The notes: a model not told the origin generated them from the sequence alone. A stretch of 64,000 nt of DNA from CALMEC01 sp031366605 (GCA_031366605.1 JANLOO010000037.1:51972-115971), one strand, 5' to 3'; positions 8,579 to 18,137 are shown, numbered from the stretch's first letter. A program made the numbers and translations.

Positions 8579-10143
8579 CCACCGTCGAGTCATTCCAGGC
8601 CGTCGCGGCGCTCGGGGCAGCCGCCGGCGTGCTCGCGCTGCTCATCCCCGGGCGCGGTCCGGCGTCGGGAACCCCGCGGATCGCGGCCGCGCTTGCGCTG
8701 ACCGTCGCGTCGTGGCTGTTGCTCGTCGGGAGCCTGGTCTCGCGCACCAGCCTTGACACGATCATTGACAAGCTGGGTTCACCCACTCGCCTCGGGGCCG
8801 TCGTGATCGGCGTGGGCGTGGGCCTCGTCATCAGCCTGCTGCTCGTACGACTGTGCATTCGGCGCCCGGTGGTGTGGCTGGTGCTCGTCGCGATCGCGCT
8901 CCCCATCCGCGTCCCGGTGTCACTGGGGAGCGACCTGGGCGGCAACCTCCTCATCCCGCTCTACTGGGTCATCGCCATCGGCGTCGTCGCCTGGATTTGG
9001 GGACAGCGACGCGGCGGCCTCGCGAACGCCCTCGATCGCCGTTCGCTGCTCGATATCCCGATCGCCACGTTCACGGCATTCTCGCTCGCGTCCATTTGGT
9101 GGAGCGGAGACATCCATGAGGGCACCACCAAAGCGGTGTTCTTCTACATCCCGTTCGTGATCCTCTACCGCCTCGTGGTCAACTGGTGGCCGCTCGCCAC
9201 CAATCCGCTCCGTGCGGTGGCATGGACCACGATCGGCATGGCCGTGCCGATCGCTGCGGTCGCCGTCGCCCAGTTGGCGACCCACACGATCTGGTGGAAC
9301 GACACGCTCAAGCAGGGCAACGTGTACAACCGCTTCTTCCGTGCGAACGGGATCTTCTACGACCCCAACATCCTGGGGCGATACCTGATGGTGGCGTTGA
9401 CGATCGTCGCCGCCTACGCCGTGGTCACCAGCCGCCGCCGCGAGCTGCTGGGGTTGGGACTCGCCGCCGCCGCCCTGGCCGCCGGACTGGTCGTCACGTT
9501 CTCGCGATCCAGCGCACTCGGCCTGATGGTCGCCGTCGCCCTACTGGCGGTCCGCGCGTTCGGCTGGCGGCGCACAGTGCTTGTCGGGGTCGGCGCACTC
9601 GTCCTGATCGGCGGTCCTGTCGTGACGGTCAATTCACACGTTCGCGACAAGGTGTCGTCGGCGACCGGCCTTGCCAGCACCGGTGAGGGGCGATTCCGCC
9701 TGGTCAGCGGTGGCGTCACGCTGTGGAAGACCGAGCCGGTCAAGGGTGTCGGGCTCGGCGCGTTCGCGCAGGAGTACCGCACGACGCTTCCACGCAAACA
9801 GGAGGTCAAGACCAGGGTGTTCATCTCGCACACGGCTCCGGTCACCGTCTTGGCCGAACTCGGCGTGATCGGATTTGCCCTCTTGCTCGCCCTCCTCGGC
9901 GTCGCAACCGCCGTGTTGTGGCGTGGTTCGCGACGAAACCCCGGCGCCGCCGGTTTCGCGCAGTGGACGATCCTGGCGATCCTGATCGGGATCTTCGTCC
10001 ACAGCCTGCTCTACTCCGCGTTCTTCGAGGATCCCTACGTGTGGATCCTCGCCGCCATCGGTGTCGCAGTCGGCGCCGCCCAGCCGGTCCAGGTGCGGGA
10101 AGCGACGCAGGCGATGCCGGTCGTCGTCTCCGCCACGGGGTAG
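8575..10143 (+). CDS. O-antigen ligase/polymerase family membrane protein
   Basis: This 522-residue protein has about ten hydrophobic membrane segments and a large periplasmic loop. The region FFRANGIFYDPNILGRYL (about 258-275) followed by FSRSSALGLMVAVAL and the loop with WKTEPVKGVGLGAFAQEYR is characteristic of the Wzy_C/WaaL O-antigen ligase superfamily. Members polymerise lipid-linked repeat units or attach polymer to an acceptor. A second member lies at 13994, so one may be the polymerase and the other a ligase. It overlaps the previous gene by ATGA, and the glycosyltransferase gene follows after 2 nt. Confidence 0.88.
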   Translation: MTTVESFQAVAALGAAAGVLALLIPGRGPASGTPRIAAALALTVASWLLLVGSLVSRTSLDTIIDKLGSPTRLGAVVIGVGVGLVISLLLVRLCIRRPVVWLVLVAIALPIRVPVSLGSDLGGNLLIPLYWVIAIGVVAWIWGQRRGGLANALDRRSLLDIPIATFTAFSLASIWWSGDIHEGTTKAVFFYIPFVILYRLVVNWWPLATNPLRAVAWTTIGMAVPIAAVAVAQLATHTIWWNDTLKQGNVYNRFFRANGIFYDPNILGRYLMVALTIVAAYAVVTSRRRELLGLGLAAAALAAGLVVTFSRSSALGLMVAVALLAVRAFGWRRTVLVGVGALVLIGGPVVTVNSHVRDKVSSATGLASTGEGRFRLVSGGVTLWKTEPVKGVGLGAFAQEYRTTLPRKQEVKTRVFISHTAPVTVLAELGVIGFALLLALLGVATAVLWRGSRRNPGAAGFAQWTILAILIGIFVHSLLYSAFFEDPYVWILAAIGVAVGAAQPVQVREATQAMPVVVSATG

Positions 10144-10145
10144 TC

Positions 10146-11231
10146 GTGCAGGACGAACCCCTGCGCATCCTCTGTCTCAGCAACATGTACCCGGGGCCGA
10201 ACAACCCCGACTACGGCGCGTTCATCGAGGTCATGTGCGACGCCATCGAGCGATCGGGCCACGAGGTCGAGCGGGTCGTGATCGACACACGCGCGCGCGG
10301 GCCGCTGCACACTCCGGCCAAGTACGCGGGGCTCGCGGCGCGCGCGGTCGCGCGTACACGGCAGGCCGACGTCATATACGCGCACTTCTTGTTCCCGACG
10401 GGCGCGATCGCTGCTGCCAGCGGCCGTCTGTTGAGCCGCCCGTGGGTCATCACCGCCCACGGGCAGGACGTGCGCAACCTGCGTAACCCGGGACTGCGCA
10501 TGCTGACGGCCGGCGCCGTTCGGGATGCCGCGGCGGTCATCGCCGTCAGCCGCTACTTGGCCGACGAGCTTCGGGCGTCGGGCTTGCGACTGCCGCCGGT
10601 GCACATCGCCGACATGGGTGTCGACGTGACGCGCTTTCGACCGGCGGATCGCAGCGATGCCCGCACCCGCCTGGGCCTGGGGGCCGGTCCGCTCGTGCTC
10701 GCCGTCGGCGGACTGACCGAGCGCAAGAACCCGCTGCGCCTGCTGCAGGCGTTTCGCCAGGTGCATGGCGCGCACCCCGACGCGACGATGGCATTCGTCG
10801 GCGATGGCCCGCTGGCCGGGTCGATACGTGCCGGCGCCACGCGATGGGGCCTCGACGACGCGCTGGTCATGCCGGGCGCGCTGCCAAACCACGCGGTCGC
10901 CGACTGGTTGGCCGCGTCGGACGTCCTTGCGCTGCCGAGCCTTGTCGAGCCGCTTGGCGTCGTCGCACTCGAGGCGCTCGCGAGCGGTCGCCCGGTCGCG
11001 GCGACACGCGTGGGCGGCGCCGTCGAGGTGGTCGGGCGCGCCGGCGCAACCGTCGATCCGCTCGATCCCGGGTCAATCGCGCGAGGCCTGCTTCGACTGA
11101 TCGCCGACCCCCCGACGCCGGCGATCTGCCGTGCCGCGGCGGAGGCCCACAGCGTCCAACGACAGGCCGCTCGTGTGGTGTCGGTGCTGCGCGGCGCGGT
11201 CAACCGGCGCGCGTCGCTTCGGTCACCGTAA
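10146..11231 (+). CDS. GT4-family glycosyltransferase
   Basis: A 361-residue GT-B glycosyltransferase. The N-terminal domain starts ILCLSNMYPGPNNPDYG and carries AHFLFPTGAIAA and ITAHGQDVRN. The C-terminal domain (about 180-340) shows VGGLTERKNPLRLLQAF, FVGDGPLAG and the nucleotide-sugar motif PSLVEPLGVVALEALASGRP (E-x7-E type). It should add a sugar from a nucleotide donor to a lipid-linked intermediate on the cytoplasmic face. The GTG at 10146 begins 2 nt after the upstream stop. Its 3' end overlaps the convergent c-di-GMP gene by 32 nt. Confidence 0.9.
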   Translation: MQDEPLRILCLSNMYPGPNNPDYGAFIEVMCDAIERSGHEVERVVIDTRARGPLHTPAKYAGLAARAVARTRQADVIYAHFLFPTGAIAAASGRLLSRPWVITAHGQDVRNLRNPGLRMLTAGAVRDAAAVIAVSRYLADELRASGLRLPPVHIADMGVDVTRFRPADRSDARTRLGLGAGPLVLAVGGLTERKNPLRLLQAFRQVHGAHPDATMAFVGDGPLAGSIRAGATRWGLDDALVMPGALPNHAVADWLAASDVLALPSLVEPLGVVALEALASGRPVAATRVGGAVEVVGRAGATVDPLDPGSIARGLLRLIADPPTPAICRAAAEAHSVQRQAARVVSVLRGAVNRRASLRSP

Positions 11232-13902
11232 GGCGCCCGTCCGCCTGCAACTCCTGCAACGCCTGCGCAACCTGCGGATCGAATTGACTGTCCGAGCAGC
11301 TGCGGACCTCGGTCAGCGCCGCGACCGGCGTTCGTGGCACGCCGTAGACGCGGACGCTCGTCATGGCATCCCATGCGTCGGCCACCGCGAGGATGCGGGC
11401 GCCGTCAGGGATCACCGTCCCGGACAACCCGTCCGGATACCCGAGCCCATCCCAGCGCTCGTGATGGCCGCGTACCCACGTGACCTGCTCCGGTTGGAGC
11501 ACGTCTGAGACGATCTCCGCTCCCAGACGTGCGTGCATCTCGACCTCATGCCGCTCGTCCGGCGTCAGGCGCTCGGGCTTGAGCAACAGGTTGTCGGGTA
11601 CGCCGATCTTGCCCACGTCGTGGAGCAACGCGGCTTCTTCGAGCAGAATCAGGCGGTCCTGACTCCAACCGAGCTGCGAACCGAGCCGCACCGCCACGGC
11701 CGCCACCCGCTCGGCATGACGCGCGGTGGACGGATCCTTGACGTCAACCGCGCGGGCGAGCGCTCTGAGCGCCGTCACCCCCTGACTGCGCGCCAGACGC
11801 TCGGCGCGCTCAGTCACCGAGAGCTCGTGCACCACCTCGGGTGAGTAACGCAGCGTCACATTGCGTCCATGCGCCTTGGCCCAGTAGAGCGCCCCATCCG
11901 CCAGACGCAGCAGGTTGCCGGCATCGGCGGCTTGCGTCAGGTCGGCCACGCCTGCAGAGGCCGTCACATATCCGACGCCGGCGGCAAACGGGGCGTCAGC
12001 CACCGCCCGGCGGGCGCGCTCGGCGGCCCGCCACGCGTTGATGCCGTCGCTGCCCGGCAGGATCCATGCGAACTCCTCACCACCGACGCGGGCGACGAGT
12101 TCGCCGAACCTGGCCTCGCCGGCGAGGCGACGGCCGGCCTCCGCCAGGATGTCGTCCCCGATCTGGTGTCCGAACGCGTCGTTGACATCCTTGAAGCGGT
12201 CCAGGTCGAACACCACCAGGGCCAACTCGCCATCCTCGGCCCGGGCGCGCCCGACCTCGTGCTCCAGCCGTTCGTGGAAGCTGCGGTGATTCGCGAGTCC
12301 GGTCAGCGGATCCGTCGCGGCCTGGCTCGCCAACCGGGCCCGGGCGTCGGCGTTGGCGACCGTCAGGCCGACCAGCTCGGCAAACCGGCTGATGCGATCC
12401 TCGGCACCAAGCGGGAGTCCACCGTCACGGACGGTCATCGCCGCCACCGCCCCCCACCGCACGGCGCCGACCGCCACCGGCGCAGCCACGCCGCCGCGGT
12501 ACCCGTGACCCGTCAACACGGCCGCGGTCGTGACGTCGATACCGCTCAGATCATCGACGCGCACCGAGGTCCCCGTCCGGTACACCAACGCCGTCGGCGC
12601 GCCACCGTCCAGGGGCACGCGCGCAGGTGGACGTACGGCACCAGAGTCGGGCGCCACCCAGACGCCCACATCGACGCCCCGCTCCGCGATCGGGTCGAAC
12701 CGCGTGACCAGGCCCGCCTCGGCGCCCAGCATCAACGCCACCTCGCGTGCAACGAGATCAAAGACCTCAGCGGGCTCCGCGCCTCTGGCCACCACCGTCG
12801 CCACCCGCCGCAACACCTCCTGCTCCGCTGCGCGTTCGCGGAGTTCCAGCTCTGCCTCCTTGCGATCGGTCACGTCCTTGAGGATGTGGACCCACCCGCC
12901 GACAAGCGAGTCCGCTGCGAGACGCGACGACGCCAGGATGACGGTGCATTTGCCACCATCGGAGCCGACGAGATCGAGGTCCGCTTCGCCGACGAAGTCC
13001 TGCGGGACGTGTGTCGCCCATGGAGGCAGCGCACCGAGCAGGTCCTCCCGCGCGGCTCCCGTGATCGCCGAGAGGCGCGCGTTGACCTCGCTGATGCGTC
13101 CGGCGCCGTCGAGCACCGCCACGCCATCCTGGACCGACGCCATCACGGCGGCCGTGGCGTCACGTTCGGCGGCGAGCTCGGCCACCGCGCCGCGCCGCGC
13201 CCGGTCAATCGCAAACCAGAGCGCGGTTCCCGCGACGACGAGCAGCGCGACAAGCCCGCCAAGCGTCGCGACCAGCCGCGCGACGGTCCCTTCGTCGGAG
13301 CGCTCGCGACGGGCCACCTCGCGGTCGATCAGGCCCAGCCAATCGGTCATGGCCCGCTCGACGGTGGTAATTGCCCGGTCGGCCCGCGCGACCAATGCAC
13401 GATCCTGTGGCGAGCCGGCCGTGATACCTGAGGTATCAGACAGTACGAGGACCCCCAGGTCGGCGGCCGCCGACTGCACGTTCGTGATCGCGGTCGTCTC
13501 GGCGGTCACGCTCGTGCGCTGGGTCACGAGGCCTTGCAGCCGAGCGGAGGCCGCGACGAACCTTTCGCGAAACGCCGGTGGAATCTGCGCACCCGCGCCC
13601 GCGTATCGACCCTGGAGGTACTCGACGTGGGAGACGCGCAGCTCATCCCGAAGATCGACGAGGGTGATTCGCGCGCCTTCGGCACGGTCGCGGGCCTCGC
13701 CTGCGGACAGGACCCGCTGACCCATCAGAAGCGACGCCACGACGATTGCGATCGCAGTGCCCGCCACGAGCGCCATCTGCAGCCGCTGGAGGCGTCTGAT
13801 CCGCTCGGACGGTGTCGTGCCTGCGTCGCTCACGCGTGCGACTCGTCGCTGGCGCGCGGATCGACGCGAATCGGGCAGCCGGCTCGCTGGTCGTGCAGAC
13901 AT
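11200..13902 (-). CDS. Membrane sensor with PAS, GAF, GGDEF and HD-GYP domains (c-di-GMP synthesis and breakdown)
   Basis: A 900-residue protein carrying both opposing c-di-GMP activities. Order: a basic N-terminus, TM1 (about 43-62), an extracytoplasmic helical sensor of about 145 residues (CHASE3/4HB-like), TM2 (about 209-231), PAS (about 250-355), GAF (about 370-525), GGDEF (about 540-700) with DPLTGLANHRSF and an intact active-site GGEEF, then HD-GYP (about 715-870) with LLHDVGKIG and HHERWDGLGYPDGLSG. Both catalytic motifs look intact. The ATG at 13902 is 11 nt downstream of a TATCCT box; longer in-frame starts exist but would lie upstream of it. It is the only gene on this strand within the polysaccharide locus, so it may set c-di-GMP levels for polymer production. 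Confidence 0.92.
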   Translation of the reverse strand: MSARPASRLPDSRRSARQRRVARVSDAGTTPSERIRRLQRLQMALVAGTAIAIVVASLLMGQRVLSAGEARDRAEGARITLVDLRDELRVSHVEYLQGRYAGAGAQIPPAFRERFVAASARLQGLVTQRTSVTAETTAITNVQSAAADLGVLVLSDTSGITAGSPQDRALVARADRAITTVERAMTDWLGLIDREVARRERSDEGTVARLVATLGGLVALLVVAGTALWFAIDRARRGAVAELAAERDATAAVMASVQDGVAVLDGAGRISEVNARLSAITGAAREDLLGALPPWATHVPQDFVGEADLDLVGSDGGKCTVILASSRLAADSLVGGWVHILKDVTDRKEAELELRERAAEQEVLRRVATVVARGAEPAEVFDLVAREVALMLGAEAGLVTRFDPIAERGVDVGVWVAPDSGAVRPPARVPLDGGAPTALVYRTGTSVRVDDLSGIDVTTAAVLTGHGYRGGVAAPVAVGAVRWGAVAAMTVRDGGLPLGAEDRISRFAELVGLTVANADARARLASQAATDPLTGLANHRSFHERLEHEVGRARAEDGELALVVFDLDRFKDVNDAFGHQIGDDILAEAGRRLAGEARFGELVARVGGEEFAWILPGSDGINAWRAAERARRAVADAPFAAGVGYVTASAGVADLTQAADAGNLLRLADGALYWAKAHGRNVTLRYSPEVVHELSVTERAERLARSQGVTALRALARAVDVKDPSTARHAERVAAVAVRLGSQLGWSQDRLILLEEAALLHDVGKIGVPDNLLLKPERLTPDERHEVEMHARLGAEIVSDVLQPEQVTWVRGHHERWDGLGYPDGLSGTVIPDGARILAVADAWDAMTSVRVYGVPRTPVAALTEVRSCSDSQFDPQVAQALQELQADGRLTVTEATRAG

Positions 13903-13913
13903 GTCACGCGCCG

Positions 13914-13919
13914 AGGATA
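13914..13919 (-). promoter_or_regulatory. -10 box TATCCT for the GGDEF/HD-GYP gene
   Basis: On the minus strand TATCCT is followed after 11 nt by the ATG at 13902, giving an almost leaderless mRNA. It faces away from the TACCCT box at 13979. Confidence 0.45.
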
Positions 13920-13978
13920 CTTCAGATTCCTGGTACCCCTGAGACCGCTGCCGGGCCATATGCCCCGGCATCCGCTGC

Positions 13979-13984
13979 TACCCT
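13979..13984 (+). promoter_or_regulatory. -10 box TACCCT of a leaderless promoter
   Basis: TACCCT ends 9 nt before the ATG at 13994 and there is no Shine-Dalgarno in between. It restarts rightward transcription of the polysaccharide genes after the leftward c-di-GMP gene. Confidence 0.5.
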
Positions 13985-13993
13985 GCGCCGCCG

Positions 13994-15460
13994 ATGTCCC
14001 TACGCGCAATGCCACGGCCGGCACTCATCGCTCTCGGCGTCGGCGTGTGCCTCGCGGGAGCACTCGCCGCGATCAACCCCCTCGCCGGGCTGGGTCTCGC
14101 GCTCATCGCACTGACCGTGGCCGTGCTCTCCACGACCAGGCTGACGCGGCTCGGCCGCGTCGGAGTCATCACAGCTGCGGTCACCGCAATCCTTGGACCC
14201 AACCTCGCCCTCCCCCAAGCGCCCGCGGTCTTCGCGTTCCGCGTCGTCATCGTCCTGCTCGGCCTCGGGGTCGTGGCCTATCTGCTGATGGATGGCGCAC
14301 TCGTCATCCCCGGGGGGCTCCCGCGTGCCGCCGGCCTGCTCGTCGCGCTCGTCGCCTGGTCGATCCTGTCGATCTTCTGGTCAGACAACACCGCGGCTGC
14401 GCTGCGATGGACGCTGTTCTTGACGATGATGGCGGGGCTCGCGATCGGCATCCCGCTGGCCTGCCGACGTCGCACGGCCGCAATTCGACTCCTGATCGCG
14501 CTGGGCGTGACGTTCGCCTTCGCGACCGCGGTCGCCGTCGCGGAGCTGCGCTTCGGCATCCGGCTTCCCACGTCAGCGCTCGTCGGCAGCTCCGACGACG
14601 CGGGCTTCGCCACCAGCCTGTTCGGCAATCAGAACAACTTTGCGACGTATCTGAGCCTGACCTTGCCGTACTTCCTGTGCCTGCCGATTGTGTTCCGCGA
14701 CGCCCGCCTGATCGCCCTCGGGGCCGTGGGCGGCACGGTGACCCTGGGCGCGCTGCTCTTCACCGGAAGTCGCTCCAACCTGATCGCCACGTTCCTGGTG
14801 CTCGGCGGGCTCGTCCTGGTGCTCGCGACCGACCGGCGCCGACGGGGGCGTGTCGTCGCCGGCGCCACCGTCGCGATACTCGCGGCGCTGCTGATCATTC
14901 CCTCGCTCGGCGGGGGAGGCCTGATCCCACTGCCGGAGCGGATCGCCGGCAAGTTCGACATCAGCACGCTCGTGCAACAGAAGAAGGCTGCGACGGTGGG
15001 CTCGGGGGCCGTGCGGTCGTCACTTCTCGACGAGGGGCTGTCTGTCGTCGCCGATTCAGGTGGGCTCGGCGTGGGCGCCGGCAACGCCGAGTCCCGGGTC
15101 CGATCCCTCGCGAACTTCACGGGCATCGAGAACCTGCACAACTGGTGGCTGGAGTTGCTGGTCAACCTGGGGGTGGTGGGGCTCGCCCTCTACCTGGCGC
15201 TTTATCTGACGCTCCTGCGCGGGCAGCTGCGGGCGGCGCGGCAGACCGACGATCCGTTGGTGCGATGGCTCGGTCTGGCGGGTGGACTGTCCCTCGTGGG
15301 GTTTTTCGTGGGTGCGCTGGGCCCGTCGTCCGTGATCCACTTCGCACCCATGTGGATCACACTGGGACTCGGCATGCTGACGCTCGTGATGGCACACACC
15401 AGTGGTTCGCCGAATCCCCCACCCACCGTTGACACCCACCCCGGAGCGCGGGCCTCATGA
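13994..15460 (+). CDS. Second O-antigen ligase/polymerase-type membrane protein
   Basis: A 488-residue polytopic membrane protein with about eleven hydrophobic segments. The Wzy_C/WaaL signature is visible in FGNQNNFATYLSLTLPYFL, TGSRSNLIATFLVL and the extracytoplasmic loop GLGVGAGNAESRV followed by ENLHNWWLELLVNLG. The HNWWLE motif is typical of O-antigen ligase proteins in capsule and exopolysaccharide loci. It is coupled to the next glycosyltransferase (ATGA). Together with the protein at 8575 it gives the locus two candidates for polymerase and ligase. Confidence 0.88.
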   Translation: MSLRAMPRPALIALGVGVCLAGALAAINPLAGLGLALIALTVAVLSTTRLTRLGRVGVITAAVTAILGPNLALPQAPAVFAFRVVIVLLGLGVVAYLLMDGALVIPGGLPRAAGLLVALVAWSILSIFWSDNTAAALRWTLFLTMMAGLAIGIPLACRRRTAAIRLLIALGVTFAFATAVAVAELRFGIRLPTSALVGSSDDAGFATSLFGNQNNFATYLSLTLPYFLCLPIVFRDARLIALGAVGGTVTLGALLFTGSRSNLIATFLVLGGLVLVLATDRRRRGRVVAGATVAILAALLIIPSLGGGGLIPLPERIAGKFDISTLVQQKKAATVGSGAVRSSLLDEGLSVVADSGGLGVGAGNAESRVRSLANFTGIENLHNWWLELLVNLGVVGLALYLALYLTLLRGQLRAARQTDDPLVRWLGLAGGLSLVGFFVGALGPSSVIHFAPMWITLGLGMLTLVMAHTSGSPNPPPTVDTHPGARAS

Positions 15461-16647
15461 GGATCCTCGTCGTATCGCACCTGTATCCGAGCCCCGCCGA
15501 CCCCACGGCGGGGACGTTCGTGCATGAGCAGGTCTCAGCCCTCATCGAGCTTGGCCACGACGTGCGGGTCGTGTCGCCAAAAGGCTTCGCGCCGCCACTG
15601 CTCAAGCGCTGGGCCCGTTATCGCGACGTTCCCGGAGGGGATCGCGTGGAGGGCGTCCCGGTGCTCTACCCGCGCAAACTCACCCTGCCCGGCGGACGCC
15701 TGGGGCATTGGAACGGCGAGTCGATGCGCATCGCCATCGCAGGGCCGCTGGCGCGCATCCGCACCCGTTGGCAGTTCGACGTCATCCACGCCCACATGCT
15801 GGTGCCGGATGGCTGGGCAGCCGCACGCGTTGGAGCGCGACTCGGCGTCCCGGTGCTCGCCACCGCGCACCGGGCCGACGTCCTGGACGTTCCCGCACGA
15901 GGCGGCGCGCAACGGACGCAGGTTGAACGGGCCATCGCCACCGTCGACCAGGTCGTCGCGGTCAGCCAGGCCATGAAGGCCGCCTGCGATGGTCTCGCCA
16001 CCCCCAAGCGACCGGTCGCGGTCATCCCCAACGGCGCGGACACCCGTGTGTTCTTCCCACGTGACCGCCGCGAGGCCCGGCAACGGCTCGGCCTGCCCCA
16101 GGACGAGCGCATCATCACGTTCGTGGGTGTCCTGACACCCCGCAAGGGCATCGACACGCTCATCGAGTCGATGGGGATCCTTGCCCGCTCCGCGGACGCG
16201 CCGCTCCTGACCGTCGGCGGGATCGGTGAGCTGCGCGACGCACTCGAGGTACGTGCGCGCGAGTTGGGCGTCCTTGAGCGCGTCCGATTCGTCGGCAAGG
16301 TCGCGCACGACGAGGTGGCGTGGTGGATGGCGGCCGGCGACGTGTTCTGTCTGCCAAGCCTCAGCGAAGGCCTGCCGACGGTGGTGTGCGAAGCCATGGC
16401 CTGCGGCCGGGCAGTCGTCGCAACGGCAGTCGACGGCACCCCCGAGATCGTGGACGATGGCGCGACCGGCCTGCTGGTCCCGCCACGCGATGCCCAGTCG
16501 CTCGCCACGGCGTTGACCCGAGTGCTCGACGACGATGCCCTTCGCGAGCGGTTTGAGCGCGAAGCGGTGACGCGCGCGCGCGCGACGTACACGTGGGCGG
16601 CCAACGCCACGGCACACGTCGGGCTCTACGAGGCGATCGCGCGATGA
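15457..16647 (+). CDS. GT4-family glycosyltransferase
   Basis: A 396-residue GT-B enzyme. The N-terminal domain has VVSHLYPSPADPTAGTFVHE and a DVIHAHMLVPDGWAAA stretch. The C-terminal half has TFVGVLTPRKGIDTLIESM and the donor-binding motif LPSLSEGLPTVVCEAMACGR, with the paired Glu residues of GT4 enzymes. It resembles transferases of teichuronic-acid or exopolysaccharide synthesis (TuaC-like). It is coupled to both neighbours through ATGA overlaps, so it is made as part of one polycistronic unit. Confidence 0.9.
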   Translation: MRILVVSHLYPSPADPTAGTFVHEQVSALIELGHDVRVVSPKGFAPPLLKRWARYRDVPGGDRVEGVPVLYPRKLTLPGGRLGHWNGESMRIAIAGPLARIRTRWQFDVIHAHMLVPDGWAAARVGARLGVPVLATAHRADVLDVPARGGAQRTQVERAIATVDQVVAVSQAMKAACDGLATPKRPVAVIPNGADTRVFFPRDRREARQRLGLPQDERIITFVGVLTPRKGIDTLIESMGILARSADAPLLTVGGIGELRDALEVRARELGVLERVRFVGKVAHDEVAWWMAAGDVFCLPSLSEGLPTVVCEAMACGRAVVATAVDGTPEIVDDGATGLLVPPRDAQSLATALTRVLDDDALRERFEREAVTRARATYTWAANATAHVGLYEAIAR

Positions 16648-18137
16648 GTCGCGCGACCCGCGTGGTCGCGCTCGTGTGTACGGGCGACGACCCTGATCTG
16701 GGTCAGCGACTGCGCGCCGCCGTTTGGCGCGGGCTGGTGGCGACGGTGTTCCTGCGCAGCGATGACATCGCGGGACGACGACTCGCCGTGGCTGCCGGGG
16801 CGCAGACCGGCTCCATCTGGCCGGACCGTTCCGGATCCGTCGTGCTCGTCCAAGGAACCGCGGAGGTCGATGCCACCGCGATCGACCGGCCCCTCGTACT
16901 GGACGGCGCACTCCTCGATGCAGCTGCCGTGACCTGCCGCGTGTGGCGAGTGGTCGCGCCGGACACCGCGTGGGACGACGGGGGCGACGGCCTCGCCATC
17001 CGATCCTGGGATGGCCCGCTGCTGGACGAGCTGGCGGTACGCGGATGGCGCTTCGCGTCGATCGCGCCGGTGTCCGCGGCCCCGGTGCCGCGGCTGGACG
17101 GGTTGCGGGTCATCCACGTCACGAGCGTGCATCGGCCGGATGACGGTCGGATCTTCCACAGGGAGGTCATGTCCCTGCGTGCCGCAGGCGCGGACGCCAC
17201 CGTGTTGGGGTTCGATCCACGCCCGTCGCGCCGCGATCGGATCGGCGCAGGGTGGGGGCTGCTCGCTGAGGCCCGACGACGCGGTGCAGACGTGCTCCAC
17301 CTCCACGACCCCGAACTGCTGCCGGCCGCATGGCTGTGGCGTCGACGGACGGGCCGACCGGTCATCTATGACGCCCACGAGTACCTGGGCCAGACGACCA
17401 GGACCAAACCGTGGATTCCGCAACCGCTGCGAGTGCCGACGGCGTTGACCGTCGAACGCATCGAGCGGGCCCTGGCCCATCGCGTCGACGCGGTCGTCGC
17501 CGTGACCGAAGACATGGCGCTGGATTTCGCGCAAGCGGGCATCCGCGCCGTCAGCGTCGCCAACTTCGCGTCGACCGCCAGATTCCCCGAGCCCGGCCTC
17601 ACCGAGGATGGACTCGTCGTCTATGTCGGCGCGCTGGACGACTCGCGGGGACTCGGTCTGATGCTGCAGGCATTCCCCATGGTCGACGCGCCGAAGGCCC
17701 GGCTCCTGCTTGCGGGCCCCGGCACTCCCGGACCGTTGCCCGCGCGCGTGGAGCACATCGGGCCCGTGGCCTACGACGACGTGCCCGCGCTCCTCGATCG
17801 TGCATCGGTCATCTGGATTCCGCTCCGTCGGACGCCCAACAACGACCGCGGGCGTCTGACCAAGGTCATGGAGGCGATGGCGTCGGGCCGGCCGCTCGTC
17901 GCGAGCGACCTGACCCGCACCGCTGCCATTGTCCGTCAGGCGGGAGCCGGCGTGATCGTCCCGTTCGACGATCCGGCCGCACACGCCGCGGCGCTGACGG
18001 ACCTGCTGCGCGACCCCGCTCGGGCGCAACAGCTGGGGGCCGCAGGGCGTTCCGCGTTCCTCGAGCGGATGACATTCGAAGGCGAAGCCGCCAAGCTCGT
18101 GTCGCTGTACGCCGAGCTGACCGGACGTGCCGCGTGA
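16644..18137 (+). CDS. Glycosyltransferase (GT-B/GT4) with extra N-terminal domain
   Basis: A 497-residue protein. The first 150 residues are a Rossmann-like segment without a recognised motif (TRVVALVCTGDDPDLGQRLR). The rest is a GT-B transferase beginning at LRVIHVTSVHRPDDGRIFHR, with DVLHLHDPELLPAAWLW, YDAHEYLGQTT, and a donor-site region RLTKVMEAMASGRPLVASDL. The donor loop has KVMEAMA where other GT4 enzymes have EGFPLVxLEAMA. The N-terminal extension is unusual and may be a degenerate second GT-B half. ATGA overlaps the previous gene and GTGA the next. Confidence 0.85.
   Translation: MSRATRVVALVCTGDDPDLGQRLRAAVWRGLVATVFLRSDDIAGRRLAVAAGAQTGSIWPDRSGSVVLVQGTAEVDATAIDRPLVLDGALLDAAAVTCRVWRVVAPDTAWDDGGDGLAIRSWDGPLLDELAVRGWRFASIAPVSAAPVPRLDGLRVIHVTSVHRPDDGRIFHREVMSLRAAGADATVLGFDPRPSRRDRIGAGWGLLAEARRRGADVLHLHDPELLPAAWLWRRRTGRPVIYDAHEYLGQTTRTKPWIPQPLRVPTALTVERIERALAHRVDAVVAVTEDMALDFAQAGIRAVSVANFASTARFPEPGLTEDGLVVYVGALDDSRGLGLMLQAFPMVDAPKARLLLAGPGTPGPLPARVEHIGPVAYDDVPALLDRASVIWIPLRRTPNNDRGRLTKVMEAMASGRPLVASDLTRTAAIVRQAGAGVIVPFDDPAAHAAALTDLLRDPARAQQLGAAGRSAFLERMTFEGEAAKLVSLYAELTGRAA

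Noticed and set aside
13534..15432. 632-codon plus-strand frame across the c-di-GMP gene and the ligase
   Set aside because: Arg/Pro-rich composition and overlap with two well-supported genes on different strands mark it as a shadow.
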